Shown here: positions 44,931-56,200 of the stretch, piece by piece
Position numbering within the stretch: the first letter of the stretch is position 1
Layout: each line of letters begins with the position of its first letter
Source: Cadophora sp. MPI-SDFR-AT-0126
Taxonomy: Eukaryota; Ascomycota; Leotiomycetes; Helotiales; Ploettnerulaceae
Length of the DNA: 64,000 nucleotides
Assembly: GCA_020747065.1 (NCBI GenBank)
Contig: JAGMVK010000008.1
Location: forward strand, 1,984,001 to 2,048,000
Reading direction: 5' to 3'
Made by a program: the position numbers and the translations under genes
Notes under the pieces: generated by a model
The model's database searches: none
Seen by the model: only the letters and a program-made list of their open reading frames with translations
What the model was told of the DNA's origin: nothing

Positions 44931-47039
44931 CTACTCCCCACCATTTGCACCATTTCCCATAAGCCCACCACCTGCCTGCTTCCAAGCTTGAGACATGGCC
45001 AGAAGATTGGACAATTTCGCCGTCTGCACATCGTCGGCCGGGAACACATAGTCGATATACTCCTCGTAACTGTCGTCGTCCAGCTTGCGGCGGCGCTTGG
45101 TCTTGCGAGGCATCTGCTTCTGGACTTTTTCGATATGCTCTTCTGAGCCGTGGGTGCGCTCGAATGAGAGCCAGGCATTGAGGAGAGAGACGCGCTGGTG
45201 GGTGTTAGCCATCTGATCTTGAACTCTAGGGAAAGGGGAAATGTAAGTGCTTACCTCGTCCTTGAGATCCTTATCCCGCATGCTTTTCAAAGCCCGCTCA
45301 AATACCTTCCTAGCGCGTACCTTCGCCGCCTCACTAACAGGCTTCTCTTCCTCGTCCTCCGCCTCCTCTTCCTCCTCATCTGGAACGTTGATCTCGAAGT
45401 GAGCGTAGCTGATCCAGACCTTAACATGATCCGTCTTATCAAGCAGACGCTCATATAACTGCCGAGTACGCTCGTACTCGCCCTCTTCTTCCTCGAAGTC
45501 AATATAGGCTTTCCAAAGCAATTCGGGCATGTCGAGAACTGGTTGGTCGATGGCGAGTTCGAAGATGGCGCGAGTGCGCTCCAGATCATCGAGACCGCGT
45601 TCCAGCTCTGAGAACTTGATCCATGCCTGGCAATTTGCTGGGTTCCATTCGATGTGCTTCTCGTAGAGGGTTCGGCAGCGCGTGAACTCGAAGAGCTTTA
45701 GCTCAAGCTCGACGTAGCCTTTGAAAAGCTTGTCTTTCGGGCACATGCCAATAGCTTGACCTAATGTCTTTCTCGCGGCCGAGAGATTCTGTTGTCGAAT
45801 CTCGAATTGAGCCTTCATCAGCCAAATTTTGGCGAATGTAAACTTCTTGTGGGGTATCAACTTTAAACATTCCTGGTAGATCTGTCGGGCTCTCTCTGTG
45901 TCCTTCGATTCCATCTCCTCCCAGATGGCATAGAAAATCCACAAGTAGATGTACCGTCTCCAGTGACGCTTCTCCTGCGTGGGTGGAATTTGAGCAATGG
46001 CTCTCTCGTACACATCTCGTATTCGATCCACATCCCCTCCAGTCTCCTCTAGTCTGGCATAGTCAAACCATGCATCGTAGTTCTTGGGATTCTCCTTGAC
46101 CTGCTCCTCATACTGGACTCTTCGCTTGGAAAGAATGACATCTTCAACCCCTTCTCGATCACCAAATTGCTTCTCAAAAGTCGTATATGCTTTGTGAAGG
46201 GCAATAGACTTGGATCGCGCAAGACGATCTAGGGCATACTTGTAAATCGCCCTGGCGCGCTCGTACTCCTTCAACTTGGCCTCATATCGTGCATAAGCAA
46301 TAAAGAGTCTTTCATCCATAAAGTCGTCACCCAATGCCTCAACTGCAGACCCAAAGACTTCTCTCACTAGATCACTCGTACCATATTCCTCCTCAAATCT
46401 GGCCCACTTGATCCAATTCCTTGGCTCCGGATGGACCATTGTAAACCTCTGAAATATCTCTCGTGCTCTCTGAAACTCGCCATATCTCTTCTCCAACTTG
46501 ATATAACTGCTCCACGCAGCCTCATCTGGCTCCCAGGACATCCACCGCTCGAAGACTTGTCGTGTGCCTGGAATGTTCCCAAGCATCTCCTCCATGTAGG
46601 CATACTTGTACCAGAGCTTGTCAACTCGGGGCAAGATAGTAACTGCGCGATCCAACAAATTTCGAGCATGCTGGATATTCCTCGTTTTCATCTCCGCCTC
46701 GATGTATCTGATCCATAGCGTAACAGACGTCGCATCCACATCCAGAGCTCTTTCAAAGATTGATCTTGCACGCTTAAATTCTTTCTGTTCCAATTCCCAT
46801 TGCGCATATCGCATCCAATTGTTCATATTAATCCTATTCCTCCGCACGTAGTCCTCGAACTCCTTCCGTTTCCTGCCCTGGAACTCATGAAGCTCTTCGA
46901 GATCAGCAAACCGCTGAGTAGGTGCTTGTAATCCCGGCTCTTGTCTATCCACCGCTTCTCGGAGAAGCTGTTCAGCAGATATCTGGATTGCAGAAGGGGC
47001 TTTGTTTTTCACCCTGGGAGGGCCACGAGAAGACTCCAT
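44931..47039 (-). CDS. CLF1: Pre-mRNA-splicing factor Clf1/Syf3 (crooked-neck)
   Basis: Exons 45255-47039 and 44931-45194; about 682 aa (yeast 687). The 60-nt intron is in frame and stop-free, and removal joins DLKDE to [12 protein letters not shown]. Start at [15 protein letters not shown]. Nearly the whole protein is tandem HAT repeats (W/Y at set positions, e.g. '[27 protein letters not shown]', 'AWIKFSELE', 'LWKAYIDFE'), with an acidic insert [12 protein letters not shown] near residue 555 and a basic '[24 protein letters not shown]' tail. Clf1 is a scaffold in the Prp19-associated (NTC) complex that bridges snRNPs in the nucleus. Divergent from PRP31. Confidence 0.96.
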   Translation of the reverse strand: MESSRGPPRVKNKAPSAIQISAEQLLREAVDRQEPGLQAPTQRFADLEELHEFQGRKRKEFEDYVRRNRINMNNWMRYAQWELEQKEFKRARSIFERALDVDATSVTLWIRYIEAEMKTRNIQHARNLLDRAVTILPRVDKLWYKYAYMEEMLGNIPGTRQVFERWMSWEPDEAAWSSYIKLEKRYGEFQRAREIFQRFTMVHPEPRNWIKWARFEEEYGTSDLVREVFGSAVEALGDDFMDERLFIAYARYEAKLKEYERARAIYKYALDRLARSKSIALHKAYTTFEKQFGDREGVEDVILSKRRVQYEEQVKENPKNYDAWFDYARLEETGGDVDRIRDVYERAIAQIPPTQEKRHWRRYIYLWIFYAIWEEMESKDTERARQIYQECLKLIPHKKFTFAKIWLMKAQFEIRQQNLSAARKTLGQAIGMCPKDKLFKGYVELELKLFEFTRCRTLYEKHIEWNPANCQAWIKFSELERGLDDLERTRAIFELAIDQPVLDMPELLWKAYIDFEEEEGEYERTRQLYERLLDKTDHVKVWISYAHFEINVPDEEEEEAEDEEEKPVSEAAKVRARKVFERALKSMRDKDLKDEVSTYISPFPRVQDQMANTHQRVSLLNAWLSFERTHGSEEHIEKVQKQMPRKTKRRRKLDDDSYEEYIDYVFPADDVQTAKLSNLLAMSQAWKQAGGGLMGNGANGGE

Positions 47040-47313
47040 GATTGCGGTGTTTGTTGAATGTACACAAATTTGTGTTAATGCTGTCGCGATGTCGCAAGTC
47101 CTTTTCAACGCTTGTAAGTAAGAGCTCAAGTCTTGCCAAATGCTGAGCGGGTGTGATTTGTTGATTCAGTGTTGAGCTGTTCGAGGCTGCAATGTCAAAT
47201 TTGGATCAGGCTGAGCTAAAATTCCGCGCTAGTGCAACCACCAAATATATTACTCGAGGCTGTAACCTCAACTTTCACGTTCATGCCTCGAGCAACTACG
47301 CGCCAATATCAAG
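47040..47313. promoter_or_regulatory. Bidirectional promoter CLF1/PRP31
   Basis: 274 bp between two divergent start codons of spliceosome genes. It has a perfect 14-bp palindrome ACACAAATTTGTGT at 47062-47075, 23 bp upstream of the CLF1 ATG. Confidence 0.6.
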
Positions 47314-49248
47314 ATGTCGACTCTCGCAGACGAACTGTTGCAGGACTTTGAGGACTCGGGATCGGAAGGCGAGGGACAGAATGAAGGGCTATTTCCAGAC
47401 CATGAAGACGCGAAGGATGGCCTAAATGGCAATGCGCCATACTCAGGCGCAAATGGCAGTATGGAGCTGGATGGCGACGAGGAAGAAGTAGACGAGGACG
47501 AAGAGATGAGCGGTGTTGCCGACACGGGTCTCGATGTGGAAGATGAGGAGGAGACCAAAGCCAAGGTGGAGAAGATGGAGTTGGGAGGCGTCGACGATGT
47601 TCGGAGTGTTGCGCGACTGATGAAGACTTTGGAGCCAGTTCTTGAGGTCAGTACTTGTCCTATTTCCCCTTCGCAATGTTTTAGAGATACGAGGTTTACA
47701 TCTATACCTTTGCGCATTAGCCCTGACGTACCATCGACTCTACAGAAAATTGCACATTTTCAGTCGTTACCCCCCGAGAAGCAGACGACATTCGTGGGCT
47801 CCATTGAAGATAATCCGGAATACCATCTCTTGACACAGTCCAACACTCTGTCAACCTCAATCGATACGGAAATAATGATCGTCCACAAGTTCATACGCGA
47901 TCACTATTCAATTCGATTTCCCGAGCTGGAGACTTTGGTTACGAATCCCTTGGACTATGCCAAAGTGGTGGCTATCATTGGAAATGGCCCTATGGATGGA
48001 GATAGTATCAAGGCTCTTCAGACCTCAAAAGACAACAGACTCGGAGTTACTCTACGATCGGTTCTAGATGGACCCTCGGTCATGATCGTTACTGTCGAGG
48101 CAACTACAACCAAGGGCAGGGAGATGTCGCCAGTAGAGTTGAGCCGAGTCATGCAAGCTTGCGATATGACAATTGCTCTAGACAAGGCCAAGAGGACTTT
48201 GACCGATTACGTTCAGTCCCGTATGAATTTATTCGCCCCGAATCTTACAGCACTTATTGGCTCTCTCACAGCAGCACAACTTCTCAACTTCGCAGGTGGC
48301 TTAACAGGTCTGGCCAAAACCCCAGCCTGCAACCTCCCGCCTCTGGGATCCAAGAAGCAATCCGGTACAGGTTTCGCAACCAATGTTGGTGTCCGGCAGC
48401 AAGGTTTCCTCTACCACTCCCCTATCATAAAAGGCATTCCCAACGATCTCAAGCGTCAAGCCATGCGAATTGTTTCCGCGAAAGTTGTGCTCGCCGCGAG
48501 GGTAGACCGTGTCCATAACAGCCGGGATGGTTCTACTGGAGAAGAATTGAAAGCTGCTTGCTTAGAACGTTTAGAAAAGCTCACCGAGCCACCCCCTAAT
48601 AAAGGTCAACGGGCTTTACCGGCACCAGATGACAAGCCAGCTCGGAAGCGTGGGGGTCGAAGAGCTCGCAAGGCCAAGGAAGCAACTGCCATGACGGATT
48701 TGCGGAAGGCTCAAAACAGAATGGTCTTCGGTAAGGAAGAGAAAGAAGTCGGATACGGTACGGGCGAGGGTACGAAGGGAATGGGCATGATCGGACAAGC
48801 GAATGATGGTCGGATCCGTAACCTACAAATCGACCAACGTACGAAAGCAAAGCTCAGCGCGAAGAACAAGGGATGGGGCGGCGCTACACCAGTTGGTGGC
48901 TCTGCATCCTCTCTTCGTGGCTTCGGTCAAGGTGCAGGTTCTGGTATAGATCTCCGTGGAAAAGGTCTGCGTGCTTCAGGTGTTGGAACCACTGTTGGTG
49001 CCGGCTCAGGTACAGCATCCAGTTTGGCTTTCACGCCTGTTCAAGGTTTGGAGCTGGTCGATCCCAAGGTGCAGGCTGAGATGAGCCGGAAGCGGAAGGC
49101 CGAGGAGGATCGATGGTTCAAAGGTGGCACTTTCACTCAAGTTGGTGGAAGCGGCAGCATGGGACCACCTGCTGTGCCGCCAAGCAAGAAAGTTGATACG
49201 GGCAAAGGAAAGGGAGAAATGGCTCCTCCGCCACTTCCAAAGAAGTGA
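47314..49248 (+). CDS. PRP31: U4/U6 snRNP protein Prp31
   Basis: Exons 47314-47646 and 47746-49248, about 611 aa. The 99-nt intron is in frame without a stop; removing it joins 'LMKTLEPVLE' to 'KIAHFQSLPPEK'. An acidic N-terminus is followed by the Nop domain ('EIMIVHKFIRDHYSIRFPELETLVTNPLDYAKVVAIIGN', 'MDMTIAL'-like coiled coil, 'FAPNLTALIGSLTAAQLLNFAGGLTGLAKTPACNLPPLGSKKQ', 'GFLYHSPIIKGIPNDLKRQAMRIVSAKVVLAARVD'). After it are the Lys/Arg-rich 'KPARKRGGRRARKAKE' and the Prp31 C-terminal region. Binds the 15.5K/Snu13-U4 5' stem-loop and is needed for tri-snRNP formation in the nucleus. Confidence 0.96.
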   Translation: MSTLADELLQDFEDSGSEGEGQNEGLFPDHEDAKDGLNGNAPYSGANGSMELDGDEEEVDEDEEMSGVADTGLDVEDEEETKAKVEKMELGGVDDVRSVARLMKTLEPVLEVSTCPISPSQCFRDTRFTSIPLRISPDVPSTLQKIAHFQSLPPEKQTTFVGSIEDNPEYHLLTQSNTLSTSIDTEIMIVHKFIRDHYSIRFPELETLVTNPLDYAKVVAIIGNGPMDGDSIKALQTSKDNRLGVTLRSVLDGPSVMIVTVEATTTKGREMSPVELSRVMQACDMTIALDKAKRTLTDYVQSRMNLFAPNLTALIGSLTAAQLLNFAGGLTGLAKTPACNLPPLGSKKQSGTGFATNVGVRQQGFLYHSPIIKGIPNDLKRQAMRIVSAKVVLAARVDRVHNSRDGSTGEELKAACLERLEKLTEPPPNKGQRALPAPDDKPARKRGGRRARKAKEATAMTDLRKAQNRMVFGKEEKEVGYGTGEGTKGMGMIGQANDGRIRNLQIDQRTKAKLSAKNKGWGGATPVGGSASSLRGFGQGAGSGIDLRGKGLRASGVGTTVGAGSGTASSLAFTPVQGLELVDPKVQAEMSRKRKAEEDRWFKGGTFTQVGGSGSMGPPAVPPSKKVDTGKGKGEMAPPPLPKK

Positions 49249-49888
49249 GTAGAGCATGCAGAAGCTGGCGATTTGGGATTCGGGATCGGCGTCCAGGGCA
49301 TATGGAGGCGTTTATTGCAACCTTGCGCACCTTGCACAAGGCTATGGAAGATGCACCCGGTATCTATTGATACTTTGCGGTAGCTGTATTAGCATCACAT
49401 TTGTAAGATCAAGCATTCTACGTTTTCTGTGGAACGTTAGCTTAATGATTTCGTTGTCGTAAACTGTGATTGTAGTGGACCGAAGAATGCTGCTCTCGAC
49501 CAAGGTAAAAGAGCATAGTTTCGTAATCCGCAACGAACTCATGGACGCTCAGCAAGCATATCCTCCCAGTATTTCGCTATTCTGAACCTGTAATGACATT
49601 TCAAAAACGAGTCTTCATGATTTCACAACGGAATAAATGGCCGACCAATAACCAGGAAAGCTTGAGTGGTGGTGGTCACTAGTTGAAATATTGCCCCACT
49701 TCGAATCCGATTAGCAATGTAAGCTTTTAGGTCGACAACTTCAATTCAATTCTGCCTGGAAAGCCATGCTGACCTTTCTCGACTCCAAATAACAGATATA
49801 GGAGGATAATCTTACCCAGGTTTCCAAGAATTACGGTCGCCTAGCTAGACAGTACCTTCTTCGCAGTAGTCAACGACAATCATCCAAA
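49249..49888. other. Intergenic between PRP31 and HET gene
   Basis: 3' flank of PRP31 and promoter of the HET-domain gene. No gene seen. Confidence 0.6.
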
Positions 49889-52785
49889 ATGCGTCCTCTG
49901 CTCCCTGGGCTGCGGCCACCACGAATGTCGAGACAGGAAATCACATTGTCCGCGAAGATGGACCAAGAGGTCGCCGACATGATGGAGCAGAATGAAAAAC
50001 TCATGGATTACGATATCATGACCTATGATAATCGAAGTGAATCTTACCGATTACCGAAACTAGGCAATCTCGAGGTGCGGCGAGCTCCACACGAAGTCCG
50101 TCCTCCAGCTCGTACAGGCGTCCAATATAAAATCAGCACCGATGGAATATTTACTTTATCCTTGAATAATGCCCCACAGTTACCTGAGTATGAATGGAAC
50201 TCTTTCAAACTGCATATGGACCACCCCATATGCCAGGCCTGCGGTGATGTCTTCAATTATTATTGTCGATATAAGGAGGCTCGCTTAGAGGTAAGTGACC
50301 AAAACATGCCCTGATTCAGAGTCTTTAAATAATACTGTGCTTGAAAAGTACCAAAATTTGCCAAAAAGAAGAACAGACTGAATTTTCCCTCTCCAATACC
50401 GTTGTCCATCACTTCAATATTTTCTCCTTGCTCGCGTGGGCGACAATCGATAAATGCTGGCTCTGTCAGACACTGCTTCAGAACATCAGGTTCAGATTCG
50501 GCGCATCCTTGAATGCACAGAACTACGAGAACTTTCGCACTCAGGTGTCTTGGTCCCGAAAAGCAAAATTAGACCAGAAGGATATCTTGTATTTCGTCAT
50601 GACGGACCCATCCAAGCCGATCGACAACTGGAATTCCTCGCACTTCTACAGGATGGAAGCTTGGCCTGTAAAGTCTCTTCCTCGTCACTACGATCCAACC
50701 TCTAGCGCTGATATTAGTGGGATCCCTCAGCTGACAGGATTGAATTTGATGGATCACACAAGCACTCATTCGCCAAAAGCTCAAGCACTCGCCAAGTCAT
50801 GGCTTTCTCAATGTAAAAATAATAAAGATGGCAAACACCAGGAGTGTAACAAGCGAGACAGTGATTATATCCCCACTCGACTCCTCGATATCCGTCACGC
50901 CCAACTGAAATCACGCTTGCGCCTAGTCTGTTCAGAACTTGTACCAGAGGTTTTCATTGAAGATAGAGAATGGATGACGTTGAGTCACTGCTGGGGCGAA
51001 TGGGGCGCTAAGGAGAATCCAATTCTGGTCAAAAATAACTTGAAAGAGCGACAAGAAACTGGGTTAGAGGTGGCAGATCTTCCAAAGACTTTTCAGGATG
51101 CCATTGAAATAGCTGGCTGGTTTGGAAGTGTGTGGCAAGTTTACTTCCAGATCACCATTATCACACTGACCATTGCCAGTAAATTGGCTGTGGATAGATT
51201 GTCTCTGCATCATACAAGACTCTCAAGAGGACTGGCTCAACGAAGCTCGCATGATGTCCCAAATATACCAGAACGCGCAACTCAATGTATCAGCAGACAC
51301 TGGCGCGGATTCTCGGGCAGGCTGTTTTATTGAACGGGATGAGGTTGACATCACACCTCTTCAGATCGGCTGTCCACAGATATCCAAGACGTGGATGGTG
51401 CTTCCAGATGTCATGCACATGTTTGACTGGATGTTGCAAGCGACATCTCTTTCTCGGGCATGGATTCATCGAGAAAGACAACTTGCTAGGCGTGTTCTAC
51501 ATTTCACAGCCGGAGAGTTAGTTTGGGAATGCTGTGGTATCAAGGGAACTGCATTTGCGAGCGAGACACTACCTGTCGGCGCACCTTTCGAGAATGGCTT
51601 GTTCAACATGGACCACAAATATCAGATTGGGAGGCTGCAACAAGGATTACTGGAAGGCGACGAGGAGACCTATGCAACTTGTGAGCACATTGAAAAAAAT
51701 ATCTTTTTACGCATCCCCAAAATTATTTCGTGTTTGGCCAATTCCTGCTCGAGCAATTACTGACTCGCACATGATACAGGGAACGATATTTGTGAAAACC
51801 TCTCGGAGAAAAAACTGACAAAGCCCTCAGATATGCCAATGGTACTTTCTGGCCTTGCAAAGGATTTTTCAAATGCCCTCCCTGGAGATAAATACATTGC
51901 AGGACTCTGGCGATCAACACTACCACACAGCCTCCTTTGGAATGCAAGACTTTTGAAGGATCCTGACTTAGAATTTATCGCCCCATCATGGTCATGGCTC
52001 TCAACAGGCGCTGCTGTGAAGCTCGCAAATCGATCTAGTATCACTGCTAAACACCCCATAGCCACAATACTGAACGAAATACCACGCTCGAATACGATGA
52101 TCCATATGGCTCTGTGGCTAGCAGGGATTTGGAGGTTGAGGGGATTCTTAGGCGTATACAAATATCCTTCCCAGATACAGATGATAGTTCGCAAGACTTT
52201 GACGTCCAGGTACTTGAGGACGACGACGACGACGATGAGCATGAGATATGGCGAGATATCGGGCATTCCTGGGACGAGTACTTTGGCGAAGTTTGCGTCC
52301 TGAGACTTGACACGCAACTCGAAGAGCCTGTTCTGGACTGCTGGTGCCTCTTCATCACGCTCCAGCAGTGGTTTGACAGCGGTGCGAGTCGAGACCTCGC
52401 TTGCCTTGTACTGGAAGATGTTGATGGTGAAGAAGAGAAATTTCGTCGTATTGGTACTATAGTATTCAAGCACACACTTGCGTTGAAGATGCGATACTGG
52501 ATGGCTGGTGACCTGGGAGATAACGTTTGGAATAAAATCCAGGACGCAATAAATCGCAGGCAGAACCAGCTTAGGCCGGATCGGAGACGAGCAGAGGATT
52601 CAGAATATGATAGCGAAGCACCAGCTGCCGCAGATTCGAATGAGCCCGCCAATGCTGCGGATGTGGAGGCTGAGAAACGACTCGAGGGCATTGACGCGTT
52701 GTATCAATTTGACGACCTAATCGATTCGAAAAGGTTTGATGGGCTGTTCGATCAACTCGAGCCAGTCAGGTTGACTATCGTGTAA
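49889..52785 (+). pseudogene. HET-domain (heterokaryon incompatibility) protein gene with apparent frameshift
   Basis: Exons 49889-50290, 50377-51127, 51180-51680 and 51780-about 52090 read as one frame. The coding frame then continues one base earlier, from about 52090 to the stop at 52785, with no GT-AG intron that would fix the shift. The HET core is intact: 'WMTLSHCWGEWGA', 'LPKTFQDAIEIA', 'NWLWIDCLCIIQDSQEDW', 'EARMMSQIYQNAQLNVSA'. The C-terminal family landmarks 'PSWSWLS' and, after the shift, 'DPYGSV...DLEVEGIL' show both frames belong to one gene. HET proteins act in non-self recognition and cell death in filamentous fungi. Either a recent pseudogene or a one-base sequence error. If read as is, the product is truncated after the WSW region. 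Confidence 0.78.
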
Positions 52786-53272
52786 ATAAATGCTGAGGAA
52801 GGCCGAGTCTGCTTTTGTATGTCAAGTTCCCCACCAAAACAAGCCGCCGTCCGGGTAACGTGAATGCGAGCTGCTAAACCAATGCCAGCAAACCATTGAA
52901 GTCAACAGTTCTGGGGGGCTAGGACGGTTCCTTGACAATTAGAGGCTAGGCATCATCAAGAGGATTCATGGATCACTTCCAAGCACCATACGCAGCTAGT
53001 CTGGTCACCGCGAACGATTAATTACACCTGCATCTATACCTACACGTCGTCACGTCTTACGAGTAGTCATAGGCAACCAAAGAAGAGGCGAGTCACCTCC
53101 AAGACAACATTGAATTTCACGCTCTACGCTCCAAGAATCGAAAATGCCCGCTATCATATCATATCCTATCCACCTGAAGACCCAGGTAGGCAGGTAGGTC
53201 CCAAAACACCGTCCGCGTTTCTATCCAAATACAGTAACAGCCCCATCCTCAACTCTCCAGGTCAATCGCTAT
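52786..53272. other. Intergenic (convergent 3' ends)
   Basis: Between the HET gene and the VRL1-type gene. Nothing coding seen. Confidence 0.6.
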
Positions 53273-56200
53273 TCATAGTGACCAGGAAGGACCCGCATTA
53301 CTGCTTCCATTGACCTCAACGTCTGCACTCATGATTGAAGGAGTTGCGGATACCACGACTGGTGTGATCTTCAACTTCCTCATCGCACGTTTCATGCACT
53401 CCAGTGTTGTGCGCTCCTTGATCAACATGCCCTTTGCTAGATCTCGAATAGCTTTCCGTCCCATCTTCTCGTGCAGGTCCTGCCATCCTGCTAGCTCACC
53501 TGCGACAACTTGCTGTGTGTACCGTAGCTCTCTGCCCAGCTCATCAGCTTCCTCTTTCGTTCGTCTCATCTTGTCTTCTTTTTCTTCGTTCAGGCGCTGC
53601 CGAGTCTCGTCCAGAAGTCCAAGAGGCCAGCGAGTAGATCGTGACAAGGAGTTGTAGTTGCGTTCGATGGCTTTCCGAGAAGAATTGATGGAGGATATGA
53701 GAGATGTAGGGCGCGAGAGCGATAGTAGCATTGCAATGATCGTGCTGTGTATAGAGAGTATCGTCGAATGGAATGCCGAATAAGGCGATGTTGATGGTGG
53801 TGCGAGACATTGCACATAAGCTGCCAAGGCTGATGTGTGAGTAGCAGGTAGACCCTCAAGTGTCGAAATTGCTCGTGATGCCAGATGCCATGCATTATGG
53901 AGATCTGAAAATATTAGTATATCCACACATCGAAGATCGGAAACCTTACCAGTGGTAGTAGTGCGCACCATATTGGCTCTTCGTGCAACACTCTTCGTGG
54001 AGTAATTAACACTGCGAACCATATCTCTGGCATGATCAACAAATCTTTCGACATCTCGTACATCTTCCACGGGCTCGTATTCTTCTCTCACTGTCTCAAT
54101 TCTAGTCTCAGCTTTCAGCTTACTGCGCTGTTCCATCATGTCTGCTTGAATATCGGGCACGAGGAAGAACTCCCACAGCATCTCATGTGTCGAGAACGTT
54201 GAGTGTGCCAAAAGGATCTTCAAGAATCCATCAAGACGAATCTGGATATCCCTTAGAACAGCTCTTGATGGTTTTGATGGGAGCTGGAAAGGGGAACGCA
54301 TCCCAGATATTGAAGGAAGCCATGAAGCCGGGTTCTCAAGTGCAAGGAGCTTTGCAAGATGCTCAAAGTCGGCAAGTGAGCGTCGACAAGTCGTGACTGT
54401 AAAGCTCTGATTCACTGACGGCGCACCAGACTTGACAACAAGACGAATAGTAGCATCTTCGACAAAGAAAGAGCGTACCACGGCCGTGATCCTTCCATCA
54501 GCAGCAGGCTGGCCAGAAAACAGTATCAGATCATCGATGCGATTCCGCACATCGTCGTCCTTCGCGAGCTCGACGGCGGTAAGCCCGCGAAGCTCCTTGG
54601 CAAAGAGATCGACTCGAGGATCTCCAAACAAAGCTCTGACCATATCCAATCTTCCGTACTTGCTTGCCACCATCAATGATGTGAACTTCTTGTCGTTAGT
54701 GGCATTCACGTCGGAATCGCAGTGTAATAGGATTCGCAAAGCCACTTGAGGATCATTGACAATGTGAAGGAGGGTGTTGCCTTTCGCATCAACGTGGTCA
54801 TCCAAGTGCAGCTGCTGCCCATCCCCCTGAGAAGCTGTGGCAGCAGCCAGACCAGCTTCCACCATGGCTCTGTAGTTTGCGTGATCGTACGAGCGGCAGA
54901 GGGCGAAAAGAGGAGTCTGGCCATTCCGATCCTTCTGGCGCCAAGGTAAGAGTCGTCCAACACGAGGAATGAGGGCTGGAGCGTTGAATAGGTAGTGCGC
55001 AACGCTTCTGCCTCTAATATCCTGCTTTGCAAGATACTCAATCACAATTGTTTCAGACTCAGCTTGGTAAACAAAGTCGAGGATGATGTCGATCAATTCT
55101 GTATGACCGAGTTGAACAGCAGCACTCAGGAGAGTGGTACCCTCATTATTTGTATCATCAAGAATCATGTCGAGGGGAAAGTAATTCCGCAATGACAATA
55201 AATATCTGAGAGACTCCGGTCGTTCGTTCTGGATAGCCATCATCGGAACTGATTCTCCAAATGAATCCTCCGTCTGTGTGAGTCTTTCAATCGATGTATC
55301 GCCTTCTATGCCACTACTTGTGGAGTCGATGGTTGTTGCTCGGGATCGAAAAGACATCTCGGAGCTACTTGACATACTGCGCATATCCATGGTAACTTGT
55401 TTAGGTCTTCGCAGAGGTGGGAGACGTTCTTCTTCTTCGTCCTCGTGCTTGATCTGGAATGGGAATACATGGTTTAATGTCGAAGCTTGCGAGAATCTTC
55501 CTGATCCGTTCGATCGTGAAGAGTTTCGCCGTGAATGAGTGTCGGACGAGTTCCAAGGAGCGTCCTCGTCGATTGTATCATCGATAATTGCTTCATTGGA
55601 CTCTTCATCATCGGAGAAGTCCTTCCCTGGTTCCATGATAGTCATCATATCCTTGATGTCCCCCTTCTTCGTCGCCTGCCAGAGCCTGTGATTCCTTCTA
55701 CTAGCTTTACGGAGCCCACCAGAGTCCCGTGCAAGGTAAGAAAGGACAGCCTCGAAAGTACTGAGAGCATAGCCCATCTCGCCACTTTCAACATCATCAA
55801 TAAATATAAAGTGGCGCATGTACAACAAGCGAGCTTGCAGATACCGGACCTGGGCTCTGATGACCACAACCAAAAGTAAAGACACCAGAGTGTCCGCATT
55901 GATAGTCAGGACTGGGCTGATCTTCTCAGAGGATGGTCCTGAGCTGTTCACAGCGACAGTTGGAACATCGGCAAGTTGAGTAACGGTCTTCAAAGTCAAC
56001 AAAAGAACATCCATCATTTGTTGAGGGCTCCCAGCAACCCCAAGTTTCCGAAATTCATCCACAGCTCGTCCCAGTCTAAGCGTCAATTCATGTTTCCCTC
56101 TTTGACCACCTTGAATCGGAATGCCGACTTGTGAGATGTCCACGAATTCCATCTGTCTTATTTTGGACTCCAATTCAAGATCTTCTGGTCGCTTCATAGC

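Noticed and set aside
47040..47129. Upstream extension of CLF1
   Set aside because: Family members start at the [15 protein letters not shown] position; the extension lies in the shared promoter.
52016..52061. Candidate 46-nt intron to explain the HET frame change
   Set aside because: GTGAAG...ATAG fits size and branch site but the phase leads straight to a stop, and the bases removed encode expected sequence.
51996..52785. Treating the last HET segment as a separate gene
   Set aside because: It has no start of its own near the conserved 'DPYG' block and continues the HET family order.
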